From Prototheca cutis (lineage: Eukaryota > Chlorophyta > Trebouxiophyceae > Chlorellales > Chlorellaceae), in NCBI GenBank assembly GCA_002897115.2, contig BCIH01000014.1, positions 121,707 through 185,706 on the forward strand: a stretch of DNA of 64,000 nucleotides. Reading direction: 5' to 3'. The notes below the pieces were generated by a model. That model made no database searches. It had not been told where the DNA came from and worked only from the letters and a program-made list of their open reading frames with translations. The translations under genes and the position numbers were made by a program. Positions 24,339-35,498 of this stretch are shown here, in pieces. The stretch's first letter is position 1; each line of letters starts with the position of its first letter.

Positions 24339-26092
24339 ATGGCCGACTCATGGAGATGGGCTTGCATCCTAATGTGCATCTTCATTACAGTCCTTCCTCT
24401 CGCGGCATGCCGCCGAGAGCTGCTGATTCGGTGAGCGGACAGGTGCCGGCAGTTGTGACCAGTCCCACTCCAACGACAACGTTGCGATCATGGCGAGGCT
24501 CATCCATTCCTTTCGCCCGGCTGTCGACTTTCGTTGCAGGGACATGCCATTCAGAAGCGCTGTGTCCTGCCAGAACACGGAGAGCGGCAGGTGAGGTGGC
24601 TTGAGGTGCTGTGCTGGTGTTGCAAGGGATTGGTGGTGATCCATGCGATCACGAGGAACACGGATCATTCGATCACTTCAGCCCTTCCATGGAACTGCAC
24701 CTTTAGGTACTTCCTTGCGGACGACACGGGCAGGATGTGCAGCAGGGCAGAGTTTGATTATTCGACGGGGTGCTGCAAGTCAAAGAGGAAACATGTCTGC
24801 GACAGGTGCGGAAGAACCTCCTGAGCACACGCGCCTGCCAGGGATGTGTGTGTCGATGTGAGGGTCATTCTTCTTGATGGGTTGCGTTGGAACCTGTGGT
24901 TATTGAGAAAGCAACATTGCACAAGTCCACATACCACCCAATCCCCGCAGCTGCCACGACGGCGACCGGTGCTGTGAGGTGTACGAGGAGTGCGTCTCCT
25001 GCTGCCTGGATCCGCTGCACAGCCCAGAGGCGCATCTTCAACGGCTCTACCGCGGCGTGGACCGGTGCAGCCTTGGGATGGTCGGAGGGTGTTTGTGGGC
25101 TGCTTGATTGCTGGGCGCTGGGGAGCCTGGGGTGGGCTCCGACATGGATGACCGAGCCTGCAGAGGCACGCTGGGTGCACACACCCGTCCACTGGAAACC
25201 GGTGGAACCCAGGGCGTGACCTCGTGTCCGGCAGTCGCAGAACTGACCTACCATTCCCTGGCCTACTACCATCACCGTAGGCCGGAAACAGGGCGCTGGG
25301 AGACGGTGTTCCAGGCCTGCCGGGCCATCTGCCGGACCACAAAGCACAGCACCAAGCATGAAAACGCCTACATCCTCCCCCGGAAACACTGCTTCTCGAC
25401 AACAGGTGTGTGTCAGTTTTTTTTTATTTGTTTTCAGTTGTGCAAAGAGATGGACAAGGGCTGTCTACGGGACAGGACAAGTGCAGGACCTTGGATCCAA
25501 TGCTCATCGCCGTGTCATGGGTCTCCAAACGGCCAGGTCAACTCCAAACGGGCATCACATTGACCACAGGGCATCCGCGACTGGGCAACACGACGGTGGC
25601 AGAGGAGCGAGGCTCCCAGGCGGAGCAGGAGCTTTACCGTGGCGAGGCGGGAGCATCCTGCAACCAAGTCTGTGCAGCCCATGGAATGCAGTGCCAGAGT
25701 GACGGTGCCCCGGTGCCGGAATGGCTAAGGGACTGCGACATCATGAGGGATTATTTTGACTGCGAAGCAGGTACCTTGCTGCGATTCTTTTCCCCCTTTT
25801 CTTTTTCTTTTTTTTTGGGGGGGGGGGGGGGGGCCCTGCAAATTCAAGGAAATTTATCGATCAGCACACTTTCAAGCAATACACATCCACAACTTGTGCA
25901 GGGTGCACTGTTTCTGAGGCGGCCACGCCTGCGTATCCGGCGTACATGACCAGCGGTGCCATCAAAGACAACTGGCCGACGCTGTGCATGGTGCCTGGTG
26001 CAAACATGCAGGCATTCAGCTGCAACGCATCTGTGGGTATGGTGCAGCGGCTCTGCCCCTGTGTGGCCGGCGGCTTGATGGCCCAGCCATGA
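24339..26092 (+). CDS. SPRING (C12orf49) homologue, Cys-rich Golgi/ER membrane protein
   Basis: Animal SPRING is a Golgi protein needed for SREBP processing through S1P (MBTPS1); plants have longer homologues of unknown role. Exon 1 (24339-24430) begins MADSWRWACILMCIFITVLP, a signal anchor. Exons 24540-24590, 24707-24805 and 24951-25064 give CQNTESGRYFLADDTGRMC, FDYSTGCCKS, then CHDGDRCCEVYEECVSCCLD, the CC-rich core of the family. The next exon ends at 25405 (CRAICRTTKHSTKHENAY, HCFS). Exons 25570-25770 and 25902-26092 carry the plant-type extension, with SCNQVCAAHGMQC, DCDIMRDYFDC and the terminal RLCPCVAGGLMAQP. Splice phases agree except around the exon 4/5 junction, whose donor (25064 or slightly later) is unresolved. 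Identity is strong; the function here is inferred. Confidence 0.88.
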
Positions 26093-26542
26093 TACCACCA
26101 GCAAAGGCCATTCCTGAGGGATTTCATATGCTTCTTGCATGGATTTCATGGCAATCAAGCAAGCTGCACAGTGGATCGCACGCGGTGGTGGTGGTCGAGG
26201 GTTCCATTGGCGGCTGCCGTGGTTGGCAGGAGTGGATTGCCTCGTCGGCCCGCCCAGGGGTCGATGGCGCGGATGAATGCCCTGGACGCGGAGACTCTAT
26301 TATGGTTAGCAATGAACATGCATGGAATCTCCATGAATGTCTCGGGCGCCTGCAATGGGCCGCGGTGCCTTATCGTGACGAGATCCAGCTTGCGACAATG
26401 TGTGGACTAGACCAAGGAAGCACTCCGTCGACCCGATTACGAAATGAGTAGCACATTCCTGAAGCTGGCCACATTTAAGCAGATTGGTCATTACATGTGT
26501 TGTTATCCTTTGTTTGAATAGATTTCAGTGCATAGACTTACA
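26093..26542. other. intergenic region, SPRING / SCCPDH-like
   Basis: A 450-base spacer between two plus-strand genes. No exon, repeat or RNA gene is recognised. Confidence 0.35.
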
Positions 26543-28220
26543 ATGGCTGAAGGGAACAGGCAGTACGACATCCTGGTGTTTGGGGCCACTGGCTTCACGG
26601 GCAAACATATCGCGAAGGAGCTTGTGGAGAGCAAATTCGATGGGTACGCTTGAGTGCATGGCCAAGCTATGGCATTTACATATACATGGCGGGATGCCTG
26701 CATGACTTCATGTGCTGCTGCCGGCGGGGTTTGGTGGGTGGCGGCATGATCGGCATGCGACACGACAACTGCCGGGGTTGTGGCCAGGCCGTTTGGGTCG
26801 TTGGCAGCACTCTGCCACAACACCATCCGTTTCTGTCCGATTCATTGGGATTTGACCTTCAATTGGCCTTCAAATTGTGTCGTGGCACATAGACCACGTA
26901 GTGAAACACCCTGACACCCCCCTCCCCCCCCGCCCCCACAACAGTCCTTGGGCTCTTGCTGGGCGAGACCGGGCCCGGGTGGAGAGCGTGATCAGTGAGC
27001 TGTCCTTTCCCGCCGGGGTCCAAGTGCCCGGAGTGGTCGTGGCGGATGTCTCGGACCAGGAGTCTCTCAACGCGGCAGCGGGCACCAGCCGGGTGCTGTT
27101 GAATGCCGTCGGCCCCTTTCGCCAGTTTGGGCCCCCCGTCATCAAGGCCTGCATCGCCGCCAAGACCCACTACCTGGACGTCTCGGGTGAACCAGAGTTC
27201 ATGGAGCGGGCCGCACTGGAGTATGACGATGCGGCGCGGTCGGCGGGCGTGCTCGTGGTCTCGGCCATGGGCTTCGACTCGGTTCCCGGCGACGTTGGGG
27301 CGCAGCAGACGGCCGCGCTGTTCCCGGCGCCAGAGCGCTGCAGCTGGGTGGAGTCGTTCATCACGCTGCGTTCGGGCCCTGCAGGCTTTGGCGGAAACTA
27401 TGCCACCTACGAATCCGCAGTGCTCGGCTACGCGTCCGTTGCTTCCCTTGCCGCTCTGCGCAAGCAGGTCGGACTGTTGAGGGCTTTATTTGCTTTCTCC
27501 TGCTATTTTCAATGAGCATGACCCACGCACCCAGTCACTTGCAACAATCCTTCTCAACAGGTGATCGCGGCGCGGGGCAGGCCACAGCTGAACATCCCCG
27601 GCCCGCGCCCGCATGCGCAAAGGGGTTTCAAGTGGGACGCCCGACTGCGGCGCTGGACGCTGCCCTTCCCCGGTTCGGACGCCTCGGTCATGCGCCGGAC
27701 GTGGGCGGCGCTGACAAAGCAGGGCTTGCCCGCGGCCCATACTTCAGTGGCCTTCACGCTCCCGGGCACGTGGGCGCTGGTCAAGTTTGTCCTGTTTGGG
27801 TCGCTGTTTGCGGCACTGGCCAAGTTCCGGTGGGGCCGTGCCATGTTGCTGCGATGGCCGCGGTTCTTCTCTGCTGGCGTGTTTTCCCGAGAGGGGCCCA
27901 CCGAAGCCCAGGTCCACGGCACCGGCTTTGAGTACCTGCACATTGGGCATGGTTATAGTTCGGAGAGGGCAGCTGCTCAGGGTGGGCCGACCGACGTCCA
28001 GCACTGCCTGCGCATTCGGGGACCCGAGCCGGGCTACCTTGCCTGCTCCATCTTCATCACCCAAGCCGCGCGTGTGCTGCTGGAGGAGCGCGATGCTATC
28101 AAGCCTGCTGGGGGGGTGTTGACACCGGGAGAACTCCTCCGGGGTACGACCTACGTCGACCGCCTGCGGACCAGAGGGATTGAATTTGATGAGATTGCTC
28201 CCCCAGTTGCCCCGGCCTGA
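26543..28220 (+). CDS. saccharopine dehydrogenase-like oxidoreductase (SCCPDH family)
   Basis: SCCPDH-like proteins have a Rossmann fold and are found on lipid droplets or membranes; their substrate is unknown. They are not the lysine-pathway enzyme itself. Three in-phase exons, 26543-26643, 26945-27467 and 27561-28220, code for 427 residues, the usual size. The nucleotide-binding start is YDILVFGATGFTGKHIAKEL (G-A-T-G-F-T-G). Family blocks PWALAGRDRARVE, LLNAVGPFRQFGPPVI, THYLDVSGEPEF and SAMGFDSVPGDVGA follow. A hydrophobic segment TWALVKFVLFGSLFAALAKF near residue 285 is the usual membrane or lipid-droplet hairpin. The start is the ATG directly ahead of the Rossmann strand. Confidence 0.94.
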
Positions 28221-28810
28221 ATACTATGTACTGACGGATGACTTCTTTTGGTCTATATTATAGTCAGGCTGCATTGTTATAGTGTGTGCTCGGCTTGCTA
28301 TGGCATAGTCCAAGACTTGACTTGATTCATGTTCACCGCCTTTACCCGATGTGGCGGGCAGACGATCACATCTTCACTGCTCGACGTTGCCTGCGCATTT
28401 TACAGTGTTGCAGCATCCAACCACGTAAGCACCAGTGCGGTGATGTTCTGTCCGTTTTGCAAGAGGATGTCAGGGACTTTGCAGTAACAAAGCACAGTGC
28501 CAGCGGCTACACCTGTTGGTTGGCAGTGCACTGCTGGGGCAGCAACCAATTCTTCTGTGGGTCCAATGCCCTGGTCACCGACAAAGCGGTCGGCTGAGAA
28601 TGCAAAGCTCGGCTAGGGATAGGAAAATCGCCGTGCTTTGGAGGGCAGCATGTTGTGGATTAGATCCGATCAATCACGGGGGAGAGTTGAGCGTGTGGTG
28701 TTGTCCTTTGCAGCCCGGGGGGAGGGAGTAGGCCACTGCCCGGCCAGAGGATCCCACCCTGAGATACACCAAAGGACGCGAGCACCAAAGATTCCTTCCT
28801 TCCTTCTTCA
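28221..28810. other. convergent intergenic region, SCCPDH-like / DUF218
   Basis: Tail-to-tail spacer of 590 bases. No supported gene. Confidence 0.35.
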
Positions 28811-30231
28811 TCATCGCCAGGGCAGCCTGCCTCGATACTGCTGCGGCCCGCACCAGTCGAGCAAGGGGCCCATGGCCGGGCATCGGTCGCGGGAGTAGCC
28901 GCCGGCGTTGAAGGGGTCACGTGCCGCGCGCTTGGCTGCCAGGTGCTCCCCGCAGCCGTAGGGGTCTTCCCGAAACGCCCCCGCCACGGCCTGCTCTCCC
29001 ACCAGTGCACCCTCCTGCAGCGCCGGCGTGCCCAGGTAGAAAAATCGATCTGCCGGGTAAGAAAGCGCCGCTCTGTGCAGCGCCACGAACCGCGAGCGCT
29101 TGAAGCCGTAGCTAACCACAGCCACCGATTGCGGGTACGTGCCCGTCAGCTCGTAAAAGCGGCACAGCCCAAACAACAGATTCTCAAAGCTGTCCCGCGC
29201 CTTGTCCTGCAGTGGGTGGGTGGGTTTGATTGTGGCGAATGTGTGCGTGTGTCTGTGTTTTTGATTGGCAGGGGGACAGGCAGCTCATACTGCACAGCCC
29301 CACCCCCACCCATAAACAAGGAAACACAGAAACGAAGTGACAGCACGAAATGTCCCCCCTCTCCCCAAACACACACATGGCAACAGCAACAACAGCAATT
29401 CTTACCTCTGTGAATGCGCGGCCCTTGACCTGGGGTTTGCCAAACCAGTCGTGGGCTTCCGCGACGAGCCAGTACCCCTCGCCCTCCGCTCGGGGCCCCG
29501 CTCCCCTCCGTGTCTTCCCTCCGCTGAACAGCAGCAGTGCCGTGGGGTCGTCGGCTGCGGCCTCGATGCCCAGACGGATGTGCTCCAGAAAACTCTCGCT
29601 CTGGCCCTGCACGCCCCGTTGGTAGTCCAACAGGTGCCAGCTGCTCACGTCCTCATTCTTGTAGTCCAGGCCCGTGTAGACCGAGTGGCAGGCCACCAGC
29701 ACCAACGTGGTCAGATTCGCCGCGGGGAAGGGGGCGTGGGCAGGGCGCAACCCGCGCCGGCCGGTCGAGTCGGCGCCCACCCAGGTGCTGCCGCTGTCCT
29801 CCAGGTTCAAGACCTGTGGTGGCGGGTGATGTTCCAGGAAGATATGTGTGGACATTAAGAGCTGCATACACGTAACTCTGCACATCTACAGTCATAAACA
29901 CACAAACAGGCAAAATTTGGGCTCATGGGAGGCAAAATCCAGAGAGATTTCTCGCACATCCTCCTGCACATGCCCCAATGCGGATGTTTCGCGGACATAT
30001 TTTTACCACGAAAGCCAGGCCTGCAGGGAGGATTGAAATATCAAACGAAGCATCCCCGCACACCTCGCGCGTCAGCAAGAAGAGAACGCCAAAGGTGATG
30101 GCCACAGGAATGATCCAGGCCTTTGTTCGGCGCTGGAGAGCGCCGCGATCCTTCCTGGACAGTACAAGCTGGCTGCCTAGACCAGAGGCCCAGCTGCCAC
30201 TCCTATGGCTTCGCGCGCTGATGGGCAACAT
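28811..30231 (-). CDS. DUF218 (YdcF/SanA-like) membrane-anchored protein
   Basis: DUF218 proteins share a Rossmann-like fold; bacterial relatives act in envelope functions and the eukaryotic forms are uncharacterised. Three in-phase exons, 30231-30064, 29813-29406 and 29206-28811, give 323 residues. The N-terminus is basic and followed by a single membrane helix, WIIPVAITFGVLFLL. The domain begins TTLVLVACHSVYTG and continues SWHLLDYQRG, FLEHIRLGIEAA, ALLLFSGGKTRRGAGPRAEG (the conserved S-G-G), ARDSFENLLFGLCRFYELTG and VAVVSYGFKRSRF. The C-terminus is GPQQYRGRLPWR or nearly so. Topology suggests a type II protein with its domain in the lumen; that is inference. Confidence 0.85.
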
Positions 30232-30518
30232 GGGCCCCCCTCGAGTCGCTTCAGATCAGTAAATCCTACATGATTATGATATCAATGACCAGGCATGCCA
30301 TCTAGGAGGGCTCAAGGACAGGTCCAGGGGAACCGCACCAGTGCAATGCGCATTTTCGGGCCGAGGTGGTCCACAAGGAAAGAAAGTGTGGAATGCAGTC
30401 ACGTGACTGCAGGCCCGCCTTTCCTCCTCGCCGCCCCGCCCATCCATCCCAGTCGGGAGCCATCTCTCCGCGACAGCACGGACTCGACCCTTTTCCGGTG
30501 CTGTTGGAACAGGACATC

Positions 30519-31898
30519 ATGGTGAGCCGGCGTGCAGCGTGTGTGGGAGCGGAGGCTGCCCGTCGCCCGAGGGATGGGCCCCAGCTCGCTTCCGCCACGG
30601 AGCCCAGAGCGCTTGGCGATGCGAGCTGGGCCTCTTCCATTGGCGCTATGGGAGGCTGTAGATGGAATGGATGCTCCAATGCATTGGGAGCGTCCTGATG
30701 CGTGTCCACAACGTCGACCTCAGCCGGCGGGTGCTCAGCGGTGCCCCCCGTCCCTCTCGCCTCCCCGTTTTGCAGCCAGCCAAAAAGAAGGTCGCGGCGG
30801 CGCCCGCGGCCGCTCGCAAGCCCGCCGAGCCGGCCAAGCCCAGCAACCCTCTGTACGAGAAGCGCACGAGGACCTATGGTGCGCGGAGCGGTGTCGTGGG
30901 AACCGGGGTCCCGTGCTAGGCGGCAGCCGAGCGGGGGTCCCAGGGGAGCTTGCATGCACGGCCTGGGATGCCGGAAATATTGTGGGCGTGGCCATAGGAG
31001 TCGCTCTAGCGCGGGCATGCGCGGACGAAGGAGGCTGTGTCGTGGCCGGTTGTTTCGCTCCGTCCTTTGTGGACGGAGGGCCGGCCGTGCGAGCCATGGC
31101 CTGGGCGTCTGTCTCCTGGCGCGCTTACACACACATGCACGCAACGGGACACACACACACACACACACACAGAAGTACCCACGCAATCGCACATGTAGAC
31201 ACAGACAAGATCGCCCACCCACATATATACCGCAACATCCCGCAGGCATTGGTGGCGCGCTCCCTCCCCGCAAGGACGTGCACCGCTTTGTCCGGTGGCC
31301 CAAGTACGTCCGCGTGCAGCGCCAGCGCCGCGTCCTTACCCAGCGCCTGAAGGTCCCTCCCGCGCTGAACCGCTTCACGAAGACCCTGGACAAGTCGACG
31401 GCGTCGACGCTGTTCAAGCTGCTGCTCAAGTACCGCCCCGAGGACCGCGCCGCCAAGAAGCAGCGCCTGCTTGCCGAGGCCCAGGCCCGCGAGTCTGGCG
31501 TTGAGGTCGAGAAGAAGCGTCCCCTGGTTGTCAAGTACGGCATCAACCACGTGACGCAGCTGGTCGAGGCCGGCAAGGCCTCCCTGGTCGTCATCGCGCA
31601 TGACGTCGACCCCATCGAGATCGTGGTCTGGCTGCCGGCCCTGTGCCGCAAGATGGGCATCCCTTACGTCATCGTCAAGGGCAAGGCGCGCCTGGGCACC
31701 GTCGTGCACAAGAAGACAGCCGCCGCACTGGCCCTGACCTCTGTCAAGAACGAGGACCAGCGCGAGCTCGCCAAGATTGCCGAGACCGCCACGTCCATGT
31801 ACGAGGGCCGCGTCTCGTGGGGCGGCGGCATCATGGGCACCAAGTCCCAGGCACGCCTGCACAAGCGCGAGAAGAAGATCGCCGCCGAGGCCCGCTGA
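30519..31898 (+). CDS. RPL7A: 60S ribosomal protein eL8 (L7a)
   Basis: A component of the large cytosolic ribosomal subunit, binding 28S rRNA through its L7Ae domain. Exon 1 contributes only the ATG (30519-30521) before a GTGAG donor. Exons 2 (30776-30878) and 3 (31246-31898) complete a 252-residue protein in phase. It begins [16 protein letters not shown] after splicing. Family blocks are [86 protein letters not shown] and [14 protein letters not shown]. Codon use in exon 3 is strongly biased to C-ending codons, fitting high expression. The stop is at 31898. Confidence 0.97.
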
Positions 31899-32162
31899 GC
31901 GGCGGCATCGCCCTCGGCACCTGGGAAGTGGGGGTTTTGAGGGGTGTTGAGGTGATGAAAAAGAGCCTCTGTCCTTCTGCTCGCCCCAACCCCCCGGACC
32001 AACCAAAACCATGAGCGGGGACATGACCCCGAGCGGGCTAGGGAATGCATCCGGGAATTGCGCCCGCAAACTGCCCCGAAACCCGCTCTGGCGGTTTTTC
32101 CGCGTGGCCACCGTGCCCTGACGGCGGCCGAACTGATGCTTGCGGGCCTGTGCATGCACGCC

Positions 32163-32167
32163 TGTAA
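32163..32167 (+). promoter_or_regulatory. TGTAA polyadenylation signal, eL8 gene
   Basis: TGTAA is the usual poly(A) signal of chlorophyte algae. This one lies 265 bases past the eL8 stop. Confidence 0.5.
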
Positions 32168-32260
32168 ATGTCAGCAGCACCAGTTGAAGACAAGGGATAG
32201 GCTGGTCATAGGGTTGGGAGAAGCGGGTCAGCCCTCCGGACGTCTGCTGCGGAGTAGACG

Positions 32261-32265
32261 TTACA
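32261..32265 (-). promoter_or_regulatory. TGTAA polyadenylation signal, carboxypeptidase gene
   Basis: TGTAA on the minus strand, about 185 bases past the carboxypeptidase stop, and about 95 bases from the opposing eL8 signal. Confidence 0.5.
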
Positions 32266-32447
32266 TGATCGATCGTACATAGGAGCACAGGACGGGGCCA
32301 ACCCATGCGCAACCAGCTGGGACGTGAGAAAAGAATGGGAAAAAAAGCCCTGGCTCAGGAACACGTTGCGCGGCAGCAGGGATTGATCCTTGTGGGTAAT
32401 GGGTGTGGTACAAGCCTTTGGGTGCTTCATCGGCCAGGAACCCTGTC

Positions 32448-35157
32448 CTAGGCATCAGCCAGCGCCGCGGCGTCGGCCTTGCGACCCAGCGAGACAGAAG
32501 AAGCAAATGCGCGGCTTGCATCCTCGTCCCCTGGTCCAAAGGGTTTGTCATTGATAAAGCGCGAGATCATGTCCAGGCCGTGCTTGGGCTGGTCCATGGG
32601 CACCATGTGCCCGGCCCCCGCCACCTTGACAAAGGAAAGCGTGCCCGCCGAGCGGTACACGCCTGCCCGCTCGCCGTCGACGTCCCACCCGGCATCGCGA
32701 GCAGTATGCCAGGCACGAGCGCCGCCCCATGCCAGCCGATCCACCCACCGCCGGTTGCCCATCCAGTTGCAGATGAAGTCCTGGTCACCCGCGTAGATGA
32801 GAACCCGCACACCGGCATCCAGCATCTCAGGCAGCACGTGACTGAAGTCGTGGGGCCAGTCGGCCATCATTTCGCCGTGCACCCGCATGTTGCACGACTT
32901 CCACCTTATTTGTTTGGGGGTGGGATGGTTGACGGCGGAGGATTTTGTCATTGCATGCGAGAATGCAGGGATGTACACGGCCCTGACAGCTGCCGTTGCT
33001 ATACCCAGCGGAACCTCCCCTTGTTTTAAACAAGGGGAAAATTTTGAGACCCCCAACCAATCAACTATGATGCTCACTTGCGGTGGACGCCCAGTGCTTT
33101 CTGGACTTCTGGCTTGTTCAGGTAGACATCCAGGACGTCAAACTCCGCGTAGCACAGGCTGCCGATGCAGGGCTTGCGGATGTCATACACATTCATCCCC
33201 GGATTGGCTGTTGTTGTTGCGGTGGCGGGGAGAGAGGATGGGCATTGGTTCGGATTGCATGGGGGACATCCTCGTTTTCCCCTGATGACTACACCAACCC
33301 CCTCCTGGCAACACAGCCAAACGATGGAATACCTCCAGCCCCCCCACATCTTCTGTACCTGCCATGAGGGGGACAAATGTCGCCAACTGGCAAAAGTTGA
33401 CAGCCCACAGGCACTCCAGCGTCCAGTTGAACGTGTCGCAGATGGCCAGGCCCCAGCTGCAAAAGGGTGTGATCTGCATCATGTGCCCAGAGAAAGTTTT
33501 TTTTAGTTTGGGAGGGCAAGGGAAGATTTGGTGTTGCAACAGGACCCGGCAGAGGGCTGAGCCGGGGAAGAAAACAACGCATCAGCCAGGGACTACGGGC
33601 CATGCCCGGGCACGCTCTCACAGCCGCCTGCCGATTGCCTCAGTAGGGACGACAGCCCTCCTCAACCACATACACCCAACTGCCCACTCACGACGTTGAT
33701 GATCGAGTCCATTGTGATGCCAATCTTGCCATTGGCAAAGAGGTAGTCGGCGTAAGCACCATACTGCAGTGGTCATGTGCGTGTGCGTGTGCACGCGTGT
33801 GTGTGTGTTGGGGGGGGGGGGGGGGGGGCACATGCTGGCACGACCGTCAACCCTGCCAAGCCTTCCTGACATGTGCCATGCCCCAAGCAGCTCCATGCAG
33901 ATCAGTCCCCGTGACTTGGCTGGGCCACAGTTCTTTTCCCATAACAAGCCCTAAAAAGTCCTCACCTGGATGCGGGGGTTGGTCAAGCCGTTGCCGATGG
34001 CAAGGCCCTTGAGCTGGAAGGGGGTTTCTACCTCGCCTGACTTGGACGCATGGAGCAGGCGGCTGGCCACCGCAGGCACGTAGTGGCCTGTATGATGGGT
34101 TTAGGGTGTACAATGGGCACTGCAATGGATCCCATTGATGGCACAGTCGAGTTTCTATAGTATTCAGACACACGGCCAGTTGCTCAACACCAGCCCATTC
34201 CAGCTGGGGGGGCGTGTTCAATGGCCCCTTCCCTACACGAGACACACACAACAAGCCCCCCCCCCCCCCCCCCCAAAAAAAAAAAAAAACAACACACACA
34301 CACAGAGCAACACACCTGCATAGCTCTCGCCGGTGACGTAGATGTCCTTGCCCTTGAGCTCAGGGCGGGCTTCAAACAGGGCCAGGAAAAATTCGAGCAT
34401 GTCGTCGGACACGCATTTTTCATCAAAGCAGCGGTCCTCGTCAGAGGTGGAGTAGGAAAAACCTGTGTAGAGCGGCTGGTCCACAAAGATCATGTTGGCA
34501 ACGGTGTCCCAGCCATACTTGGTCTCCTCCACCGTCAAGTTTTTGGTTAGCTGGTATGGACCGTTTTCGAAAAAGACCGCCAGCTCACTCGAGCAACCGG
34601 GGCCACCTGCAGGATTTGGGGAAGAGGGTGACAACGGGGTTGTTCAATCGCCCGCAATGCAGGGCTGGACGGCACTGGTCTGGTGGCGATTTGTGCTTGC
34701 AATCCCGGATCCAGATGCCAACACAGTCCACGCCTCATCGTTCTGCAACTGCAAGTACAAGCGTCAGCCCATCGCACCGGTCATCCACAGGACCAGGGGG
34801 GCAGTCTCGGGATCCTCTCTGGCTTGGAAGTAAAAGAAAAACATGTGGCCATCCACCGTCCTGCGGGCGTTTTTTGGTGGAGGGCTTGTCACGATGTGGT
34901 CCTAGTGGCAGGGCACTCCGACCTGACCAAGCGATCGATCCGATCAGATCGGGTCACCTGTTCAAGTCGTAGTAGCCGCTGTACCGCTCCGGGGAGGACT
35001 GCAGCTCCCCATTGCCGCTGACACCATCAATGGGCAGGGTGATGGGTTGCATGGTCAGGCGCTCGGGGTGCGGCGTCCTGTACGCAGTGCCATGGCCGAG
35101 GCTGACCAGCAGCACGAGGGCGGTCGTCGCCAGGGCCACACCCGATGTCCCCGCCAT
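32448..35157 (-). CDS. serine carboxypeptidase (S10 family), secreted or vacuolar
   Basis: S10 carboxypeptidases remove C-terminal residues in the vacuole or outside the cell. The protein starts at 35157 with MAGTSGVALATTALVLLVSL, a signal peptide. Exon 1 ends at 34958; about seven more exons follow near 34860-34790, 34607-34320, 34090-33965, 33765-33690, 33490-33365, 33210-33076 and 32905-32448. The substrate-binding block LVLWMTGGPGCSSELAVFFE is present. The catalytic Ser is in IYVTGESYAG, the Asp in YAGDQDFICNW and the His in GAGHMVPMDQP, so the triad is complete. VFVDQPLYTGFSYS-like (IFVDQPLYTGFSYS) is also conserved. It most resembles plant SCPL/carboxypeptidase Y types. Introns carry a poly-C/poly-A tract and a poly-G tract. 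Confidence 0.93.
33808..33828. repeat. poly-G tract in a carboxypeptidase intron
   Basis: An almost pure G run of about 20 bases, preceded by a GT-rich stretch. Confidence 0.8.
34258..34290. repeat. compound poly-C / poly-A tract in a carboxypeptidase intron
   Basis: About 17 C followed directly by about 15 A, then a short CA repeat. It is the same kind of tract as those at 8550 and 45585. Confidence 0.85.
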
Positions 35158-35498
35158 GTTTAAACCCCAATGAAGAAGCACAGAAGTCACATTCACATGA
35201 AAATGCACGTGCGGGATCAATCAACGCAACCTTGAATCGCAGGAGTGTGCGGGTGGGAGATTGCCCAGCACAGTCGGCCCTTAATAACAGGAGATTTCTT
35301 TCGAGTTCCTGCACACCGCTGCAACTGAGCGGAGCCAATGGCCGAAGAGGCCCGTCTGTGCTCAAAGCGTCACCTCCTGCAGCCGCTTCCGAGAGGCGTG
35401 ACATCTCGTTTTCCATATTTCATATTCAAGTATAGCATTCCATGGCATACGCCTGAGGGCTGTAGGCGGCACCTGCCAGGCTGGCGCCAGACGCGGGC
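35158..35498. promoter_or_regulatory. divergent intergenic region, carboxypeptidase / HSF
   Basis: A 341-base region between divergent start codons, presumably a shared promoter. GGAGATTTCTTTCGAGTTCC near 35290-35310 includes NTTCN/NGAAN-like pentamers but is not a convincing heat-shock element. Confidence 0.35.

Larger units (their letters stand above)
31899..32447. other. convergent intergenic region with polyadenylation motifs
   Basis: Tail-to-tail spacer between eL8 and the carboxypeptidase gene. It holds a TGTAA motif for each strand (see those entries) and no coding exon. Confidence 0.45.

Noticed and set aside
30302..31660. Minus-strand open frame of about 450 codons over eL8
   Set aside because: Antisense to a certain ribosomal protein gene and crossing its introns, including a CA repeat; no recognisable domain.
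34233..34634. Possible separate short gene with a poly-Gly tail
   Set aside because: It is the catalytic-Ser exon of the carboxypeptidase read through its donor into a poly-G/T intron tract.
35285..35310. Heat-shock element in the HSF promoter
   Set aside because: Only loose TTC/GAA pentamers, without three correctly spaced inverted units.
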